The notes below the pieces were generated by a model. The model had not been told where the DNA came from and ran no database searches. It worked only from the letters and a program-made list of their open reading frames with translations. DNA of 64,000 nt, taken from assembly GCF_002234405.1 (NCBI RefSeq), contig NZ_NMQT01000025.1, positions 1-64,000 of the forward strand, written 5' to 3'. The stretch comes from Amycolatopsis thailandensis. Lineage in GTDB: Bacteria > Actinomycetota > Actinomycetes > Mycobacteriales > Pseudonocardiaceae. This document shows, one piece after another, positions 1-7,672 of the stretch (position 1 is the stretch's first letter; every line of letters starts with the position of its first letter). A program made the position numbers and the translations under genes.

Positions 1-1
1 C

Positions 2-280
2 GCGGCCCCGGCGCTGGTCGTCGTCGGCGCGCTGATGATGAGCCAGGTGAAGGAGATCGACTTCTCCGACTTCACCATCGCGCTGCCCGCGTTCCTGACC
101 ATCGTGGTCATGCCGTTCACCTACTCGATCGCGAACGGCATCGGCGCCGGCTTCGTCAGCTACGTCGTGCTCCGCGCCGTCTCCGGCAAGGCGAAGGGCA
201 TCCACCCGCTGATGTGGGCCATCGCCGCCATGTTCGTGGCCTACTTCGCCGTCGGCCCCATCCAGGCGGCGTTCAACTGA
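2..280 (+). CDS. NCS2-family purine permease, C-terminal fragment
   Basis: This is the last 92 residues of a gene whose start lies before the window. The sequence reads PALVVVGALMM, then IDFSDFTIALPAFLTIVVMP and FTYSIANGIGAGF, which is the conserved C-terminal part of AzgA-type NCS2 permeases (adenine or hypoxanthine/guanine proton symporters of the inner membrane). Two to three hydrophobic segments are visible. The substrate cannot be fixed from the fragment. The gene runs in the same direction as the following MarR gene but is separated by a short gap, so co-transcription is uncertain. Confidence 0.85.
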   Translation, partial: AAPALVVVGALMMSQVKEIDFSDFTIALPAFLTIVVMPFTYSIANGIGAGFVSYVVLRAVSGKAKGIHPLMWAIAAMFVAYFAVGPIQAAFN

Positions 281-347
281 CCAGCGGTTATGTCATCCGT
301 GGGCGATCTCACGGGCCGGCGATCCGATCGTGAGGTATGCTAACTAT

Positions 348-779
348 ATGTCCGGAGACACGCACGAGCGCTCACTGGCGAGCCGCCTGCGTCTCGCGGT
401 GGTGCGGCTCAATCGACGGCTACGGGCCCAGCGGGCCGGTGACGGCATCTCGCTGACCCAGGTTTCGGCGTTGTCGACGTTGCACAAATGCGGTGCGCTG
501 ACCCCTGGCCAGCTCGCCGCGAAGGAAGGCGTCCAGCCGCCCTCGATGACGAGGGTGATCGCCGCGCTCGAGGAGATGGACTACGTCGAGCGCAGGCCGC
601 ATCCGACGGACGGCCGCCAGGCCATCGTCGAGTTGTCCGGCCGCGGCCGGGCCTACGTGGTCGAGCAGATCACCGCGCGGGAGATCTGGCTGGACAAGCA
701 ATTGGCGGAGTTGAGCGCCGAGGAACGCGAAGTGCTCTCTCGCGCCGCCGAGATCATCGACAGGATGGCGGGGAACTAA
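348..779 (+). CDS. MarR-family transcriptional regulator
   Basis: This 143-residue protein has the usual MarR layout: a dimerisation helix, then a winged helix-turn-helix around LTPGQLAAKEGVQPPSMTRV and a wing containing RRPHPTDGRQ. I prefer the ATG at 348. A GTG at 330 in the same frame would add six residues, but the DNA just before 348 (TATGCTAACTATATG) is AT-rich and promoter-like, so a leaderless start at 348 fits. It lies 5 bp before an MFS exporter gene, and this pairing suggests it represses that exporter and itself until a drug-like ligand binds. The ligand is not known. Confidence 0.85.
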   Translation: MSGDTHERSLASRLRLAVVRLNRRLRAQRAGDGISLTQVSALSTLHKCGALTPGQLAAKEGVQPPSMTRVIAALEEMDYVERRPHPTDGRQAIVELSGRGRAYVVEQITAREIWLDKQLAELSAEEREVLSRAAEIIDRMAGN

Positions 780-784
780 CAGCG

Positions 785-2149
785 GTGACGACCACGGGTA
801 ACGAAACTGAGTGTCCTTCCAAGACCACCGTTACCCGGGAACCCGCTCCACCGCCGCCACCTCCCGCGCGCGAGAAGCCGCGCGGGAGCATGTTCTCTTC
901 GCTGAAGGTCCGCAACTACCGGCTCTTCTTCACCGGCCAGGTCATCTCGAACATCGGCACCTGGATGCAGCGCATCGCGCAGGACTGGCTGGTGTTCACC
1001 CTCAGCGGCAACGACCCGATCGCCCTCGGCATCGCGGTCGCGCTGCAGTTCGCGCCGACACTGTTCCTCTCGCTGTGGGCCGGGGTGCTGGCCGACCGCG
1101 TCGACAAGCGGCGGCTGCTGATCGGGATCCAGATCGCCGTGCTGGCGCAGGCGGTCGTCCTCGGCGCCCTGGACCTGAGCGGGATCGCGGCGCTCTGGCA
1201 CGTCTATCTCCTCTGCTTCACGCTGGGCTGCACGGCTTCGCTGGAAGTGCCCGCGCGGCAGTCGTTCGTCGCCGAGATGGTCGGCAGGGACAAGGTCACC
1301 AACGCCGTCGCGCTCAACTCCTCGATCTTCAACATGGCGCGCATCGTCGGCCCGGCCATCGCGGGGTTCGCGATCACCTGGGTCGGCACCGGCTGGCTGT
1401 TCATGGCGAACGCGGTGAGCACCGGCGCCGTCATCGCCGCGCTGGTGATGATGAACCCGGACAAGCTCTTCCGCGGCCCGGCCATCCCGCGCGAGAAGGG
1501 GCAGCTCGTCGAGGGGCTGCGGTACGTCCGGCGGCGCAGTGACCTGATGACCGTGATGGTGCTGGTGTTCTTCGTGAGCACGTTCGGCATCACGTACTTC
1601 ACCTCGCTGCCGATCGTCGCCGCGAACGTCTTCCACACCAACGCCGACGGCTACGGCCTGCTGTCGACGCTGGTCGCCGTCGGCACCTTCACCGGCGCGC
1701 TGATGTCGGCCCGCCGCAACACCCGCGGTGGTCCTCGTGTGCGGCTGCTGCTGATCTCGGCGTTCCTGCTCGGCGCGTTCGAAGTGATCACCGCGTTCAT
1801 GCCGACGTACCTGACCTTCGGTCTCGCGCTGATCCCGCTCGGCTTCGCCACGATCACCTTCCTCAACACGGCGAACGCGCTGGTGCAGACCGCGGTCAGC
1901 CCGGAGATGCGCGGCCGCGTGATGGGCCTGTACGTGCTGGTGCTGATCGGCGGGAACCCCATCGGTGGCCCGATGACCGGCTGGATGGCCGACGCCTTCG
2001 GCGGCCGCTCGCCGTTCTACATCGGCGGCGCGATCTCGGCGATCGCCGCGATAGCCTGTGCCGTCGTGCTGATCCGGCGCGGCGGGGTGAGCCTGCCGGT
2101 GCGGCGGTTCGGCAACGGGCTGCGCGTGCTGAAGAGGGAGCGAGTGTGA
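785..2149 (+). CDS. MFS exporter (EntS/MFS_3-like)
   Basis: This 454-residue integral membrane protein of the major facilitator superfamily has about 12 hydrophobic segments. The A-type motif between TM2 and TM3 reads GVLADRVDKRRLL, typical of drug or siderophore exporters related to EntS. I chose the GTG at 785 because it directly follows the MarR stop; an ATG at 890 (MFSSLKVRNYRLFF) is the alternative and would remove a Pro-rich cytoplasmic N-terminus (EPAPPPPPPAREKPRG). It forms an operon with the MarR gene and overlaps the next gene by GTGA. Proton-coupled efflux is known for the family; the substrate is unknown. Confidence 0.85.
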   Translation: MTTTGNETECPSKTTVTREPAPPPPPPAREKPRGSMFSSLKVRNYRLFFTGQVISNIGTWMQRIAQDWLVFTLSGNDPIALGIAVALQFAPTLFLSLWAGVLADRVDKRRLLIGIQIAVLAQAVVLGALDLSGIAALWHVYLLCFTLGCTASLEVPARQSFVAEMVGRDKVTNAVALNSSIFNMARIVGPAIAGFAITWVGTGWLFMANAVSTGAVIAALVMMNPDKLFRGPAIPREKGQLVEGLRYVRRRSDLMTVMVLVFFVSTFGITYFTSLPIVAANVFHTNADGYGLLSTLVAVGTFTGALMSARRNTRGGPRVRLLLISAFLLGAFEVITAFMPTYLTFGLALIPLGFATITFLNTANALVQTAVSPEMRGRVMGLYVLVLIGGNPIGGPMTGWMADAFGGRSPFYIGGAISAIAAIACAVVLIRRGGVSLPVRRFGNGLRVLKRERV

Positions 2150-2583
2150 ACAGACTCGGCGTCGAACCGTCGGTGACCCGGTGGGACGGCGGCGAGGCCC
2201 GGTTCCTCGGCTGGACGATCGACGGCGCCGCCCTGCGCGACCTGGTTCCCACGCAGAATCAAACGCCGTTGTTCCTGGACGACGACGGGTGGCGCGAGAC
2301 CGCCGTCGCGACGCTGTCCCGGCTGCTGGGCGACTTGCCGGGCGATTTCGACGACGGCCGGGTCGCACTGGATTTCTGCCCGCTGTGCGGCGACCTCGGC
2401 TGCGGTGCTTACAGCGTCGAGGTCGTCTTCGGTGACGACGTGGTCGAGTGGCGGAACTTCGGCTGGCAGACCGACTACGAACCCTTCGATGACCCGGACG
2501 AGTACAAGTTCACCGGAGCCCTTTTCGATCGGAAGGCGTACGAGACCCTTCTCCGCGACCTCCTGTCGAACTACCGCGCCTAG
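2146..2583 (+). CDS. Conserved hypothetical protein with CPLCGDLGCG motif
   Basis: This 145-residue soluble acidic protein starts with a GTG overlapping the MFS stop codon (GTGA), so it is translationally coupled to the MarR/MFS operon. It contains FCPLCGDLGCG at about residues 78-88, a Cys-rich motif that could bind metal, followed by a Trp/Asp/Glu-rich C-terminal half. No signal peptide or membrane segment is present. I do not recognise a named family. Its stop codon overlaps the stop of the convergent gene at 2580. Confidence 0.7.
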   Translation: MNRLGVEPSVTRWDGGEARFLGWTIDGAALRDLVPTQNQTPLFLDDDGWRETAVATLSRLLGDLPGDFDDGRVALDFCPLCGDLGCGAYSVEVVFGDDVVEWRNFGWQTDYEPFDDPDEYKFTGALFDRKAYETLLRDLLSNYRA

Positions 2584-3596
2584 GGCCCGAGCAGCGGCGG
2601 CACCATCTTCTCGGCGAGCGCCTGCAGATCGCCGGCGCCCTTGAACTTCAGCGTCTGCCCGACCGGATCTTCGGTGAGCTGCACGACGACGCCTCGCCCG
2701 TTGACCTGGGCGGGCCGTCCGGCGATCGTCGTGGTCGGTTTGACCACCGAGGACAGCGCGCTGTAGTCCGCGGTCGTGCCGTTCAGCTCGCACGACGCGA
2801 AGAAGGTCGGTTTCGCCTTGTCCGCGGGGACTCCGAGCGCTCGGCCGAGTTCCCCGCACAACAGCCAGGACATCACCGGGAGTGGTTTGTCCTTGAGTGG
2901 CCCGGCTTCGACCGGTTGCGGCGCGATCTCGCCGTCTTCGCCGATTTTCGGCAACCGCGGCCCGGGCGGCATCGCTCCCGCGATCAGCGCCTCGGCGAGT
3001 GCCTTCGCCTTGCCCTCGGCCTCGGGCGTCTTGACGGCCCGGCTGCGGACGGCGACGTTCAATACCGGCGACGCGCCTTTGTGTGGCGCGACCTCGATCA
3101 GTTCGACGCTCAGACTGATGGTGCCCATCTCGGTGGCGATGACCGCGAGCTTGCCCGCGACGGTGGTCCTGGTCGGCAGCCCGCGGCTCGTGCTCTCGGG
3201 CAGCGCCGGGATCATCTGGGCGGTGACGTCGAACTGCGCGGTGACAGCGTGGCAGGACCCGCTCGCCTCCCGGAGCGTGCGGCCGCCGAGGATCTCCTCC
3301 CAGCGCTGCTCCGGGATCGCCTGGCACAGCACCTGCGCGCCGGTCTCACTCGTCAGCGCGGCCACCATCTCGCCCGTCGGCATCAGGACCGGGCGGAGCG
3401 CGTTCTCCGGCTTGGACGGCCAGGTTTCGGGAAGTTCGCCCTCCGCGCTGGTGCCACCCTTGTTCAGCAGGGTGATCGCGACGAAGATGCCCACGCCGAA
3501 CAGCAGCAGGACGCTGGTCAGCGCGCAGCCCGCCCAGATCCACATCGGACGGTCGGTCTTGCGGGCGATGGCGCGGTAGTCGTTCGGGGTGGCCAC
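2580..3596 (-). CDS. Membrane-anchored hypothetical protein
   Basis: This 338-residue protein has a short basic cytoplasmic N-terminus, one transmembrane helix at about residues 19-42 (IWAGCALTSVLLLFGVG) and a large extracytoplasmic domain. The domain appears to hold two related halves, each with paired Cys (VLCQAIP...GSCHAV and LLCGELG...ASCELNG), which suggests two disulfide-stabilised repeats, as in DUF3558-like actinobacterial envelope proteins. The function is unknown. It is convergent with the upstream gene, and the two stop codons overlap (CTAG). Confidence 0.65.
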   Translation of the reverse strand: MATPNDYRAIARKTDRPMWIWAGCALTSVLLLFGVGIFVAITLLNKGGTSAEGELPETWPSKPENALRPVLMPTGEMVAALTSETGAQVLCQAIPEQRWEEILGGRTLREASGSCHAVTAQFDVTAQMIPALPESTSRGLPTRTTVAGKLAVIATEMGTISLSVELIEVAPHKGASPVLNVAVRSRAVKTPEAEGKAKALAEALIAGAMPPGPRLPKIGEDGEIAPQPVEAGPLKDKPLPVMSWLLCGELGRALGVPADKAKPTFFASCELNGTTADYSALSSVVKPTTTIAGRPAQVNGRGVVVQLTEDPVGQTLKFKGAGDLQALAEKMVPPLLGP

Positions 3597-3669
3597 GGGG
3601 TCAAGCTAGCCGCTCGGGGGCTCGCTGTCCGGCGAAACGCCAACCCGCCGCGCCACTGGCACCATGCTT

Positions 3670-3722
3670 GCCCCCAATGTGGCATTGGGGACGCTCAATG
3701 TCCCCAATGCCACATTGGGGGC
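3670..3722. repeat. Dispersed palindrome, family B copy 1
   Basis: This is a perfect inverted repeat with 22-bp arms (3670-3691 and 3701-3722) and a 9-nt loop (CGCTCAATG). Each arm contains the submotif CCCCAATG-TGG-CATTGGGG, itself a near-palindrome. The same element occurs at 35691 and 63215. It lies between the divergent genes at 3596 (minus) and 3807 (plus), so here it is not a terminator for a flanking gene unless transcription enters from outside. Confidence 0.9.
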
Positions 3723-3806
3723 GGGAGAGCCGACCACTCGCAAGAGGGAGGCGGAAGGGTCGCCGGAGGGAACCGGCCCGAAGCGCGTCCGACGATGCTT
3801 CAAGGC

Positions 3807-4331
3807 ATGACCAGCACAGCGTTCCGCAGCGTCGCAGGAGTGCCCAGATGGGCGAAGTGGTCGGCGCACACCGTCGCCCTGGTGAACGTCCCGTCCGGAA
3901 TCTGGCGGCTCGGGCTGGCCGTGGGGATCCCGTTCGGCCTGGCACAGTCCGAAATGGACGCCATGAAGACACCCGGCTGGGGATCGCTCTACCTGGTGTT
4001 CCTCGCCGTGTTCTCCGAAGCCGTCGCTTTCCTGGCTCTCGGTCTCGTCCAGCCGTGGGGCGAGGTCTGGCCACGCTGGATCCCTTTCGTGGGCGGCAAA
4101 TCCGTCTCCGCCCGCAAGGTCGTGATCACGTCCTCGCTCGGTGTGCTGGCCACGACGATCTACGCCGGGCTGTTCGTCTACACGACCTTCAACGCCGACA
4201 TGGCGGGCGAGCCCTGGGCGGACTGGCTGATCGCCATCGTCTACGTGCCGCTGTTGCTCTGGGGTCCGCTGCTCGCCGTCGTGACGTGGCACTATCACCG
4301 GCGTCGCGCCCAGGCGTCGATCAAGGTCTGA
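3807..4331 (+). CDS. Small integral membrane protein, unknown function
   Basis: This 174-residue protein has about four hydrophobic segments and ends in a basic tail (WHYHRRRAQASIKV), so the C-terminus is probably cytoplasmic. Phrases such as PSGIWRLGLAVGIPFGL and WGSLYLVFLAVFSEAVAFLA mark a membrane family common in actinomycetes but not functionally assigned. The ATG at 3807 was chosen; an in-frame ATG at 3795 would add four residues. It is convergent with the SDR gene 12 bp downstream. Confidence 0.7.
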   Translation: MTSTAFRSVAGVPRWAKWSAHTVALVNVPSGIWRLGLAVGIPFGLAQSEMDAMKTPGWGSLYLVFLAVFSEAVAFLALGLVQPWGEVWPRWIPFVGGKSVSARKVVITSSLGVLATTIYAGLFVYTTFNADMAGEPWADWLIAIVYVPLLLWGPLLAVVTWHYHRRRAQASIKV

Positions 4332-4343
4332 AGCGCCGAACGA

Positions 4344-5183
4344 TCACTTCCACCTGGCGGACGGAGGCGGTTCCAGCGCCTCCCGCAGATCGCCGCCTAC
4401 CTCGTCCGCGACGTCTTCCACGGTCCACGTCTCCCGTTCGAGGACAGGGTCCTTGATCGCGGTCTGCCGGAGCACGCACAGGATGTCGCCCCGGAACCGC
4501 AGGATCTGCCCGGTGATGCCCGCCGAGAGTTCGCTGAGCAGGTAGGTCACCAGCGGGGCCACCCGCTCCGGCGTGTGCTCCGGGGTCTGGACGACGCTCG
4601 GGTCCTTCCAGGCCATCCGAGTCCAGGCCACCGGCGCGACGGCGTTGACCCGGATGCCGTGTTCGGCCAGGTCGGCCGCCCAGGAGGCGGTCATGGAGGC
4701 GACGGCGCCCTTCGAGGCCGAGTACGCGGCCGCGCGCCGCTGGCCGATCATCGAACCGGAGCCCACGTTCACGATCACGCCGCCGCCCCGCTCGCACATG
4801 ACCGCGGCCGCGGCGGTCCCGCAGAACAGCGGGCCCAGCACGTTGACCTCGACCACCTCGCGCATCTTGGCCGGATCGTCGGCCCACGGATCGGCGCGGT
4901 AGTTGACGCCGGCGTTGTTGACCAGTCCGTCGAGCGAGCCGAATTCGGTGACGCACTGGTCGATCAGCCCGGCGGCCGAAGCGGCTTCGGCGATCGAGCG
5001 GTCGTTGGCGACGGCGCGTCCGCCGAGCGACCGGATCTCCCCGGTGACCTCCCGTGCGAGGTCACCGTCCACATCGTTGACGACGACGGCGGCCCCGTGT
5101 GAAGCCGCGTGCAGCGCGAAAGCCCTGCCCAGACCCTGCCCGGCTCCGGTGATCACCACGGCTTTACCGCTCAGATGGCTCAT
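4344..5183 (-). CDS. Short-chain dehydrogenase/reductase
   Basis: This 279-residue classical SDR has the nucleotide-binding TGAGQGLG at residues 12-19, NNAG at 89-92 and the catalytic YSASK (Tyr154, Lys158), so it should use NAD(P)(H) to oxidise or reduce an alcohol/ketone. The C-terminal 40 residues after GQILRFRGD extend past the usual SDR core. The substrate cannot be told. An iron-box palindrome lies 69 bp upstream of the start at 5252-5272, so iron control is possible. However, the better-looking promoter in that box points the other way. Confidence 0.85.
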   Translation of the reverse strand: MSHLSGKAVVITGAGQGLGRAFALHAASHGAAVVVNDVDGDLAREVTGEIRSLGGRAVANDRSIAEAASAAGLIDQCVTEFGSLDGLVNNAGVNYRADPWADDPAKMREVVEVNVLGPLFCGTAAAAVMCERGGGVIVNVGSGSMIGQRRAAAYSASKGAVASMTASWAADLAEHGIRVNAVAPVAWTRMAWKDPSVVQTPEHTPERVAPLVTYLLSELSAGITGQILRFRGDILCVLRQTAIKDPVLERETWTVEDVADEVGGDLREALEPPPSARWK

Positions 5184-5251
5184 GAGACCAGTGTGTAGTC
5201 ACTCGGACGGGTGAGATCGGCGTCTCTCAGGCGAACCCCTTGCCGGGGTAG

Positions 5252-5272
5252 ATGAGGTTAGGCTAACCTCAT
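5252..5272. promoter_or_regulatory. DtxR/IdeR-type iron box with embedded promoter
   Basis: This is a perfect 21-bp palindrome centred at 5262. Its inner 19 bases match the known iron-box consensus TTAGGTTAGGCTAACCTAA at 17 of 19 positions, the best match in the window. On the plus strand it overlaps a plausible -10 (TAACCT, 5264-5269) with a -35 TTGCCG at 5240-5245 and an 18-bp spacer, so an iron-loaded regulator would block transcription starting at about 5275. The minus-strand gene (SDR) lacks an equally good -35. Confidence 0.85.
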
Positions 5273-5274
5273 AC

Positions 5275-5361
5275 ATGTCCGCTTCGTGGTGGGAGCGGCA
5301 GTCAGTTCGGGAACGGACGAAGCCCCGCAACCGGGTCACCCCCGGAGGCGGGGCTTCGTTC
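5275..5361 (+). ncRNA. Candidate iron-repressed small RNA (or 36-aa leaderless ORF)
   Basis: A transcript started by the promoter in the iron box would begin at about 5275 and run into a strong hairpin: 12-bp outer arms 5317-5328/5348-5359 plus an inner CCGGG/CCCGG stem. It would be about 85-90 nt long. A 36-codon ORF also begins with ATG at 5275 and ends at 5385, but it reads through the hairpin and has no recognisable domain, so I favour a regulatory RNA. Mycobacterial MrsI is a known iron-regulator-controlled small RNA of similar architecture. The hairpin also serves as terminator for the convergent gene at 5401. Confidence 0.45.
5317..5359. terminator. Bidirectional hairpin terminator downstream of nat
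   Basis: Perfect 12-bp arms (ACGAAGCCCCGC and its complement) enclose a second 5-bp GC stem. The hairpin sits 42 bp downstream of the arylamine N-acetyltransferase stop on the minus strand and at the end of the iron-box transcript on the plus strand. There is only a weak T-rich stretch on either side. Confidence 0.75.
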
Positions 5362-5400
5362 ATTCCGGGGGTTCATGGTCGATGACCGGCGTCGATCCGG

Positions 5401-6159
5401 TCAAGGGTGTTCCGGCACTCGGGTGAGTTCGATCCCGAACTCCTTCCGGTAGGCGTCCAGGACCTCCTGATCACTCGAAAGCCTGGTCTCCTCGCGGACG
5501 CCGTGGGTCGTGACGATCAGCCTGTCACCCGTCAGGGTGACCCGGCCGTGGGTGCTCGGCAGCGAACAGGTCGGCCCCCGCGTGAAATGCGAGTCCGGTG
5601 ACGTCGCCTGCCAGAACGCCGTCGGGACGAACTCGTCCAGCGCCCGCGTCCGCGGCTCGATCCGGTACTGGGGCTTGCCGTCCAAGAGGACGTCGATGTC
5701 GCCGTGGGGCGCGTCGAGGAACAGGAACTCGCCGTCCGGGTCGGCCTGCGGCTCGGTGGCGGACAGCCGCAGCGGGAACCGGCTGAACCGGCCGAAACCG
5801 ACGTCGGCCAGCCATGGTTCGTCCAGTTCGACGCGCACGACGGCGTGGTCGAACGGTGGCCCGAGGGTGCCGTCCGCCCGGAACACCTTCGCGGCCTTCA
5901 GATCGGCGTCGAAACCCAGTTCACGCAGCAGGGCGGCGAAGAGGCCGTTGAGTTCGTAGCAGAAGCCGCCACGCCGCCGTCGCACGATCTTGTCGAACAG
6001 CGCCTCGGTGTCCAGGACGATCGGTTCGCCGAGGTGGATGCTCAGGTTCTCGAACGGGACCACCGCGAGGTGGCGCTCCTGCAGTACCCGCAGCGCGGCG
6101 ACGTCCACGGCGGCGGGGCGCTCCAGGCCGAGGCGATCGAGGTATGCGGCGACGTCCAT
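5401..6159 (-). CDS. nat: Arylamine N-acetyltransferase
   Basis: This 252-residue cytoplasmic enzyme transfers an acetyl or acyl group from CoA to arylamines or arylhydrazines. The Cys-His-Asp catalytic triad is complete: Cys67 in GGFCYE, His105 in FDHAVV and Asp119 in ADVGFG. VPFENLSIHLG near the N-terminus is also characteristic of the family. Length is slightly below the usual 270-280 residues. It could equally be an amide synthase of ansamycin type, which shares the fold and triad, but no polyketide cluster is in the window, so a detoxification or housekeeping NAT is preferred. Confidence 0.93.
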   Translation of the reverse strand: MDVAAYLDRLGLERPAAVDVAALRVLQERHLAVVPFENLSIHLGEPIVLDTEALFDKIVRRRRGGFCYELNGLFAALLRELGFDADLKAAKVFRADGTLGPPFDHAVVRVELDEPWLADVGFGRFSRFPLRLSATEPQADPDGEFLFLDAPHGDIDVLLDGKPQYRIEPRTRALDEFVPTAFWQATSPDSHFTRGPTCSLPSTHGRVTLTGDRLIVTTHGVREETRLSSDQEVLDAYRKEFGIELTRVPEHP

Positions 6160-6201
6160 GCGACCACCTTGACACCTCGACTTCGCTGGAGGTCAAGCAC
6201 G

Positions 6202-6228
6202 AAAAAGGGCCCTCCCGGAGGAGAGCCC
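6202..6228 (-). terminator. Rho-independent terminator of superoxide dismutase gene
   Basis: Read on the minus strand, a 9-bp stem (GGGCTCTCC/GGAGGGCCC with one G-T pair) and a TCCG tetraloop are followed directly by five T residues. It starts 18 bp after the stop codon of the dismutase gene. It is one of the few textbook U-tract terminators in the window; most other 3' ends carry long GC palindromes instead. Confidence 0.85.
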
Positions 6229-6245
6229 CGTTTCGTGGCGAGAGG

Positions 6246-6869
6246 TCAGCCGAGCAGCAGGCCGTTGCCACCGGCGACGGCGTTGTCGAACCGCTTGGAG
6301 ATCTCGGCCCAGTTGAAGATGTTCCACAGGGCCTCGACGTACTTCGGCTTCACGTTCTTGTAGTCCAGGTAGAACGCGTGCTCCCAGACGTCGACCAGCA
6401 GGATCGGCGTGGTCGGCAGGATCAGGTTGTTGTGGTGGTCGCGCAGCTGCTGGGTGATCAGCGTCTTGCCGATCGGGTCCCAGGAGAGCGCGGCCCAGCC
6501 GTTGCCCTGGATCGTGGTGGCGACCGCGGTGAACTGCGCCTTGAACTTGTCGAAGGAGCCGAACGCCTCGTCGATCGCGGAGGCCAGCTCGCCGGTCGGC
6601 TTGTCGCCGCCTTCCGGGGAGAGGATCTTCCACCACACGACGTGGTTGGCGTGCCCGGCCAGGTGGAACGCCAGCGTGGTCTGGAGGCCGACGATGTCAC
6701 CGAAGTTGCCGGCGTCGCGGGCTTCGGCGATCTTGTCGAGCGTGTCGTTCGCGCCCTTGACGTAGGTCGCGTGGTGCTTGCTGTGGTGCAGCTCGTTGAT
6801 CTCGCCCGAGATGTGCGGCGCAAGAGCGCTGTAGTCATAGTCGAGATCGGGGAGCACGTAGCGGGCCAT
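6246..6869 (-). CDS. sod: Superoxide dismutase, Fe/Mn family
   Basis: This 207-residue cytosolic enzyme dismutates superoxide to oxygen and hydrogen peroxide. All four metal ligands are visible: His28 (LHHSKHH), His76 (AGHANH), and Asp160 and His164 (DVWEHAFY). I place the start at the ATG at 6869 ([13 protein letters not shown]) because GAAGGAGG lies directly upstream; an in-frame upstream start would add eight unconserved residues. The choice of Fe, Mn or both cannot be settled by eye. It is a single-gene unit with its own terminator. Its position next to the iron/heme genes fits an oxidative-stress role, though no iron box is seen before it. Confidence 0.95.
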   Translation of the reverse strand: MARYVLPDLDYDYSALAPHISGEINELHHSKHHATYVKGANDTLDKIAEARDAGNFGDIVGLQTTLAFHLAGHANHVVWWKILSPEGGDKPTGELASAIDEAFGSFDKFKAQFTAVATTIQGNGWAALSWDPIGKTLITQQLRDHHNNLILPTTPILLVDVWEHAFYLDYKNVKPKYVEALWNIFNWAEISKRFDNAVAGGNGLLLG

Positions 6870-7094
6870 CGGCCCTCCTTCTGTCTTCGACACGAGTTTC
6901 CAAGGACGAACTTAGTCGTCTTCACCCGTTTGCGGCGACCGGGGGCGCCGCGTTTCTCCCCAGGTGGAACGACTCGTTCTTACCGGCAGTACCCGGTGGG
7001 GCCACTGCCTGAAACTCACCCTGCTAGCTCCAGTTAGCTGGAGGTCAAGGCGATGTGACGCCGGTCATCGAAGGAGGGCCGATGACTCTTCGGC

Positions 7095-7607
7095 TCAGGA
7101 GAAGGAGACCGGGATGAAGACGTCCGAGTTCCGGTCGTTCGAGGCGAAGTGATCGCGCCGCGAGATGATCGCGCACGTCACCGAGGGGTTGGAGCAGTCG
7201 AGGCCGCTGTTGACTTCGGCGATCCGGATCTGCGTCGTGAAGGTGCCGTTCGAGGCGATGGGCGAGGAGCCGCCGGGGAAGTTGGTGACCCAGGCGGACG
7301 GGCCGACGCCGGTGCCGCCCTGGCCGTCGCCGCCCGCGCACGGGCTCGGCTTGGTGCCGTAGCTGTAGTCCTCGGGCACGGCGCACAGCGCGACGTAGTA
7401 GCCCTCCGCGGAGTTGAAACCGCTGCCCGTGACGGTGATGGTCTCGCCGGCGGCGGCGAGACCGGTGGCGTTGGAGGCGGAGAGGGTCTTGCCGTTGTGG
7501 GTCGCACTGCCCGGCGCGGCCGAGGCGGGGGCGGCGAGCGCGGTGACGGCCGCGGTCGCGGCGGTCGTGACGAGTGCGGCGCGGAGCAGGACCGATCTCT
7601 TCGACAT
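7095..7607 (-). CDS. Secreted neocarzinostatin-fold protein
   Basis: This 170-residue protein has a Sec signal peptide (cleavage after APASA, about residue 30). The mature part begins with an Ig-like strand pattern (ETITVTGSGFNSAEGYYVALC) and has two Cys pairs (ALCAVPE...SPCAGG and LDCSNPSVTC) placed as in the two disulfides of the neocarzinostatin family, followed by FIPVSF like the family C-terminus. Those proteins bind hydrophobic ligands; here a heme-related ligand is an inference from context. It is divergent from hmuT across two iron boxes, so it should be induced by low iron. RBS GAAGGG precedes the ATG. Confidence 0.75.
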   Translation of the reverse strand: MSKRSVLLRAALVTTAATAAVTALAAPASAAPGSATHNGKTLSASNATGLAAAGETITVTGSGFNSAEGYYVALCAVPEDYSYGTKPSPCAGGDGQGGTGVGPSAWVTNFPGGSSPIASNGTFTTQIRIAEVNSGLDCSNPSVTCAIISRRDHFASNDRNSDVFIPVSFS

Positions 7608-7642
7608 GGGAGGTTCCCTTCGATCACAAGGAGGTCACAGCC

Positions 7643-7661
7643 TTAGGCAAGGCTTACCTAT
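7643..7661. promoter_or_regulatory. Iron box 1 between the divergent heme genes
   Basis: TTAGGCAAGGCTTACCTAT matches the 19-bp DtxR/IdeR consensus at 15 positions. It lies 36 bp upstream of the minus-strand secreted protein start (7607), in a position to block that promoter. Confidence 0.75.
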
Positions 7662-7672
7662 CAGGGAGTGAA

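Noticed and set aside
488-785. Extended N-terminus for the first MFS transporter starting inside the MarR gene
   Set aside because: The extra residues are an out-of-frame reading of the MarR gene; the GTG at 785 right after the MarR stop is a better start.
776-2368. 530-codon ORF antisense to the MFS transporter
   Set aside because: Shadow of a high-GC gene; rich in Arg/Asp/His with no domain. The same applies to other long antisense frames such as 2017-3327, 11277-13391, 37027-39165 and 41621-43501.
5275-5385. 36-residue protein downstream of the iron box
   Set aside because: It reads through the hairpin terminator and has no recognisable motif; kept only as an alternative to the small RNA.
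5401-6159. Ansamycin amide synthase instead of arylamine N-acetyltransferase
   Set aside because: The fold and triad are shared, but there is no AHBA or polyketide gene in the window to support it.
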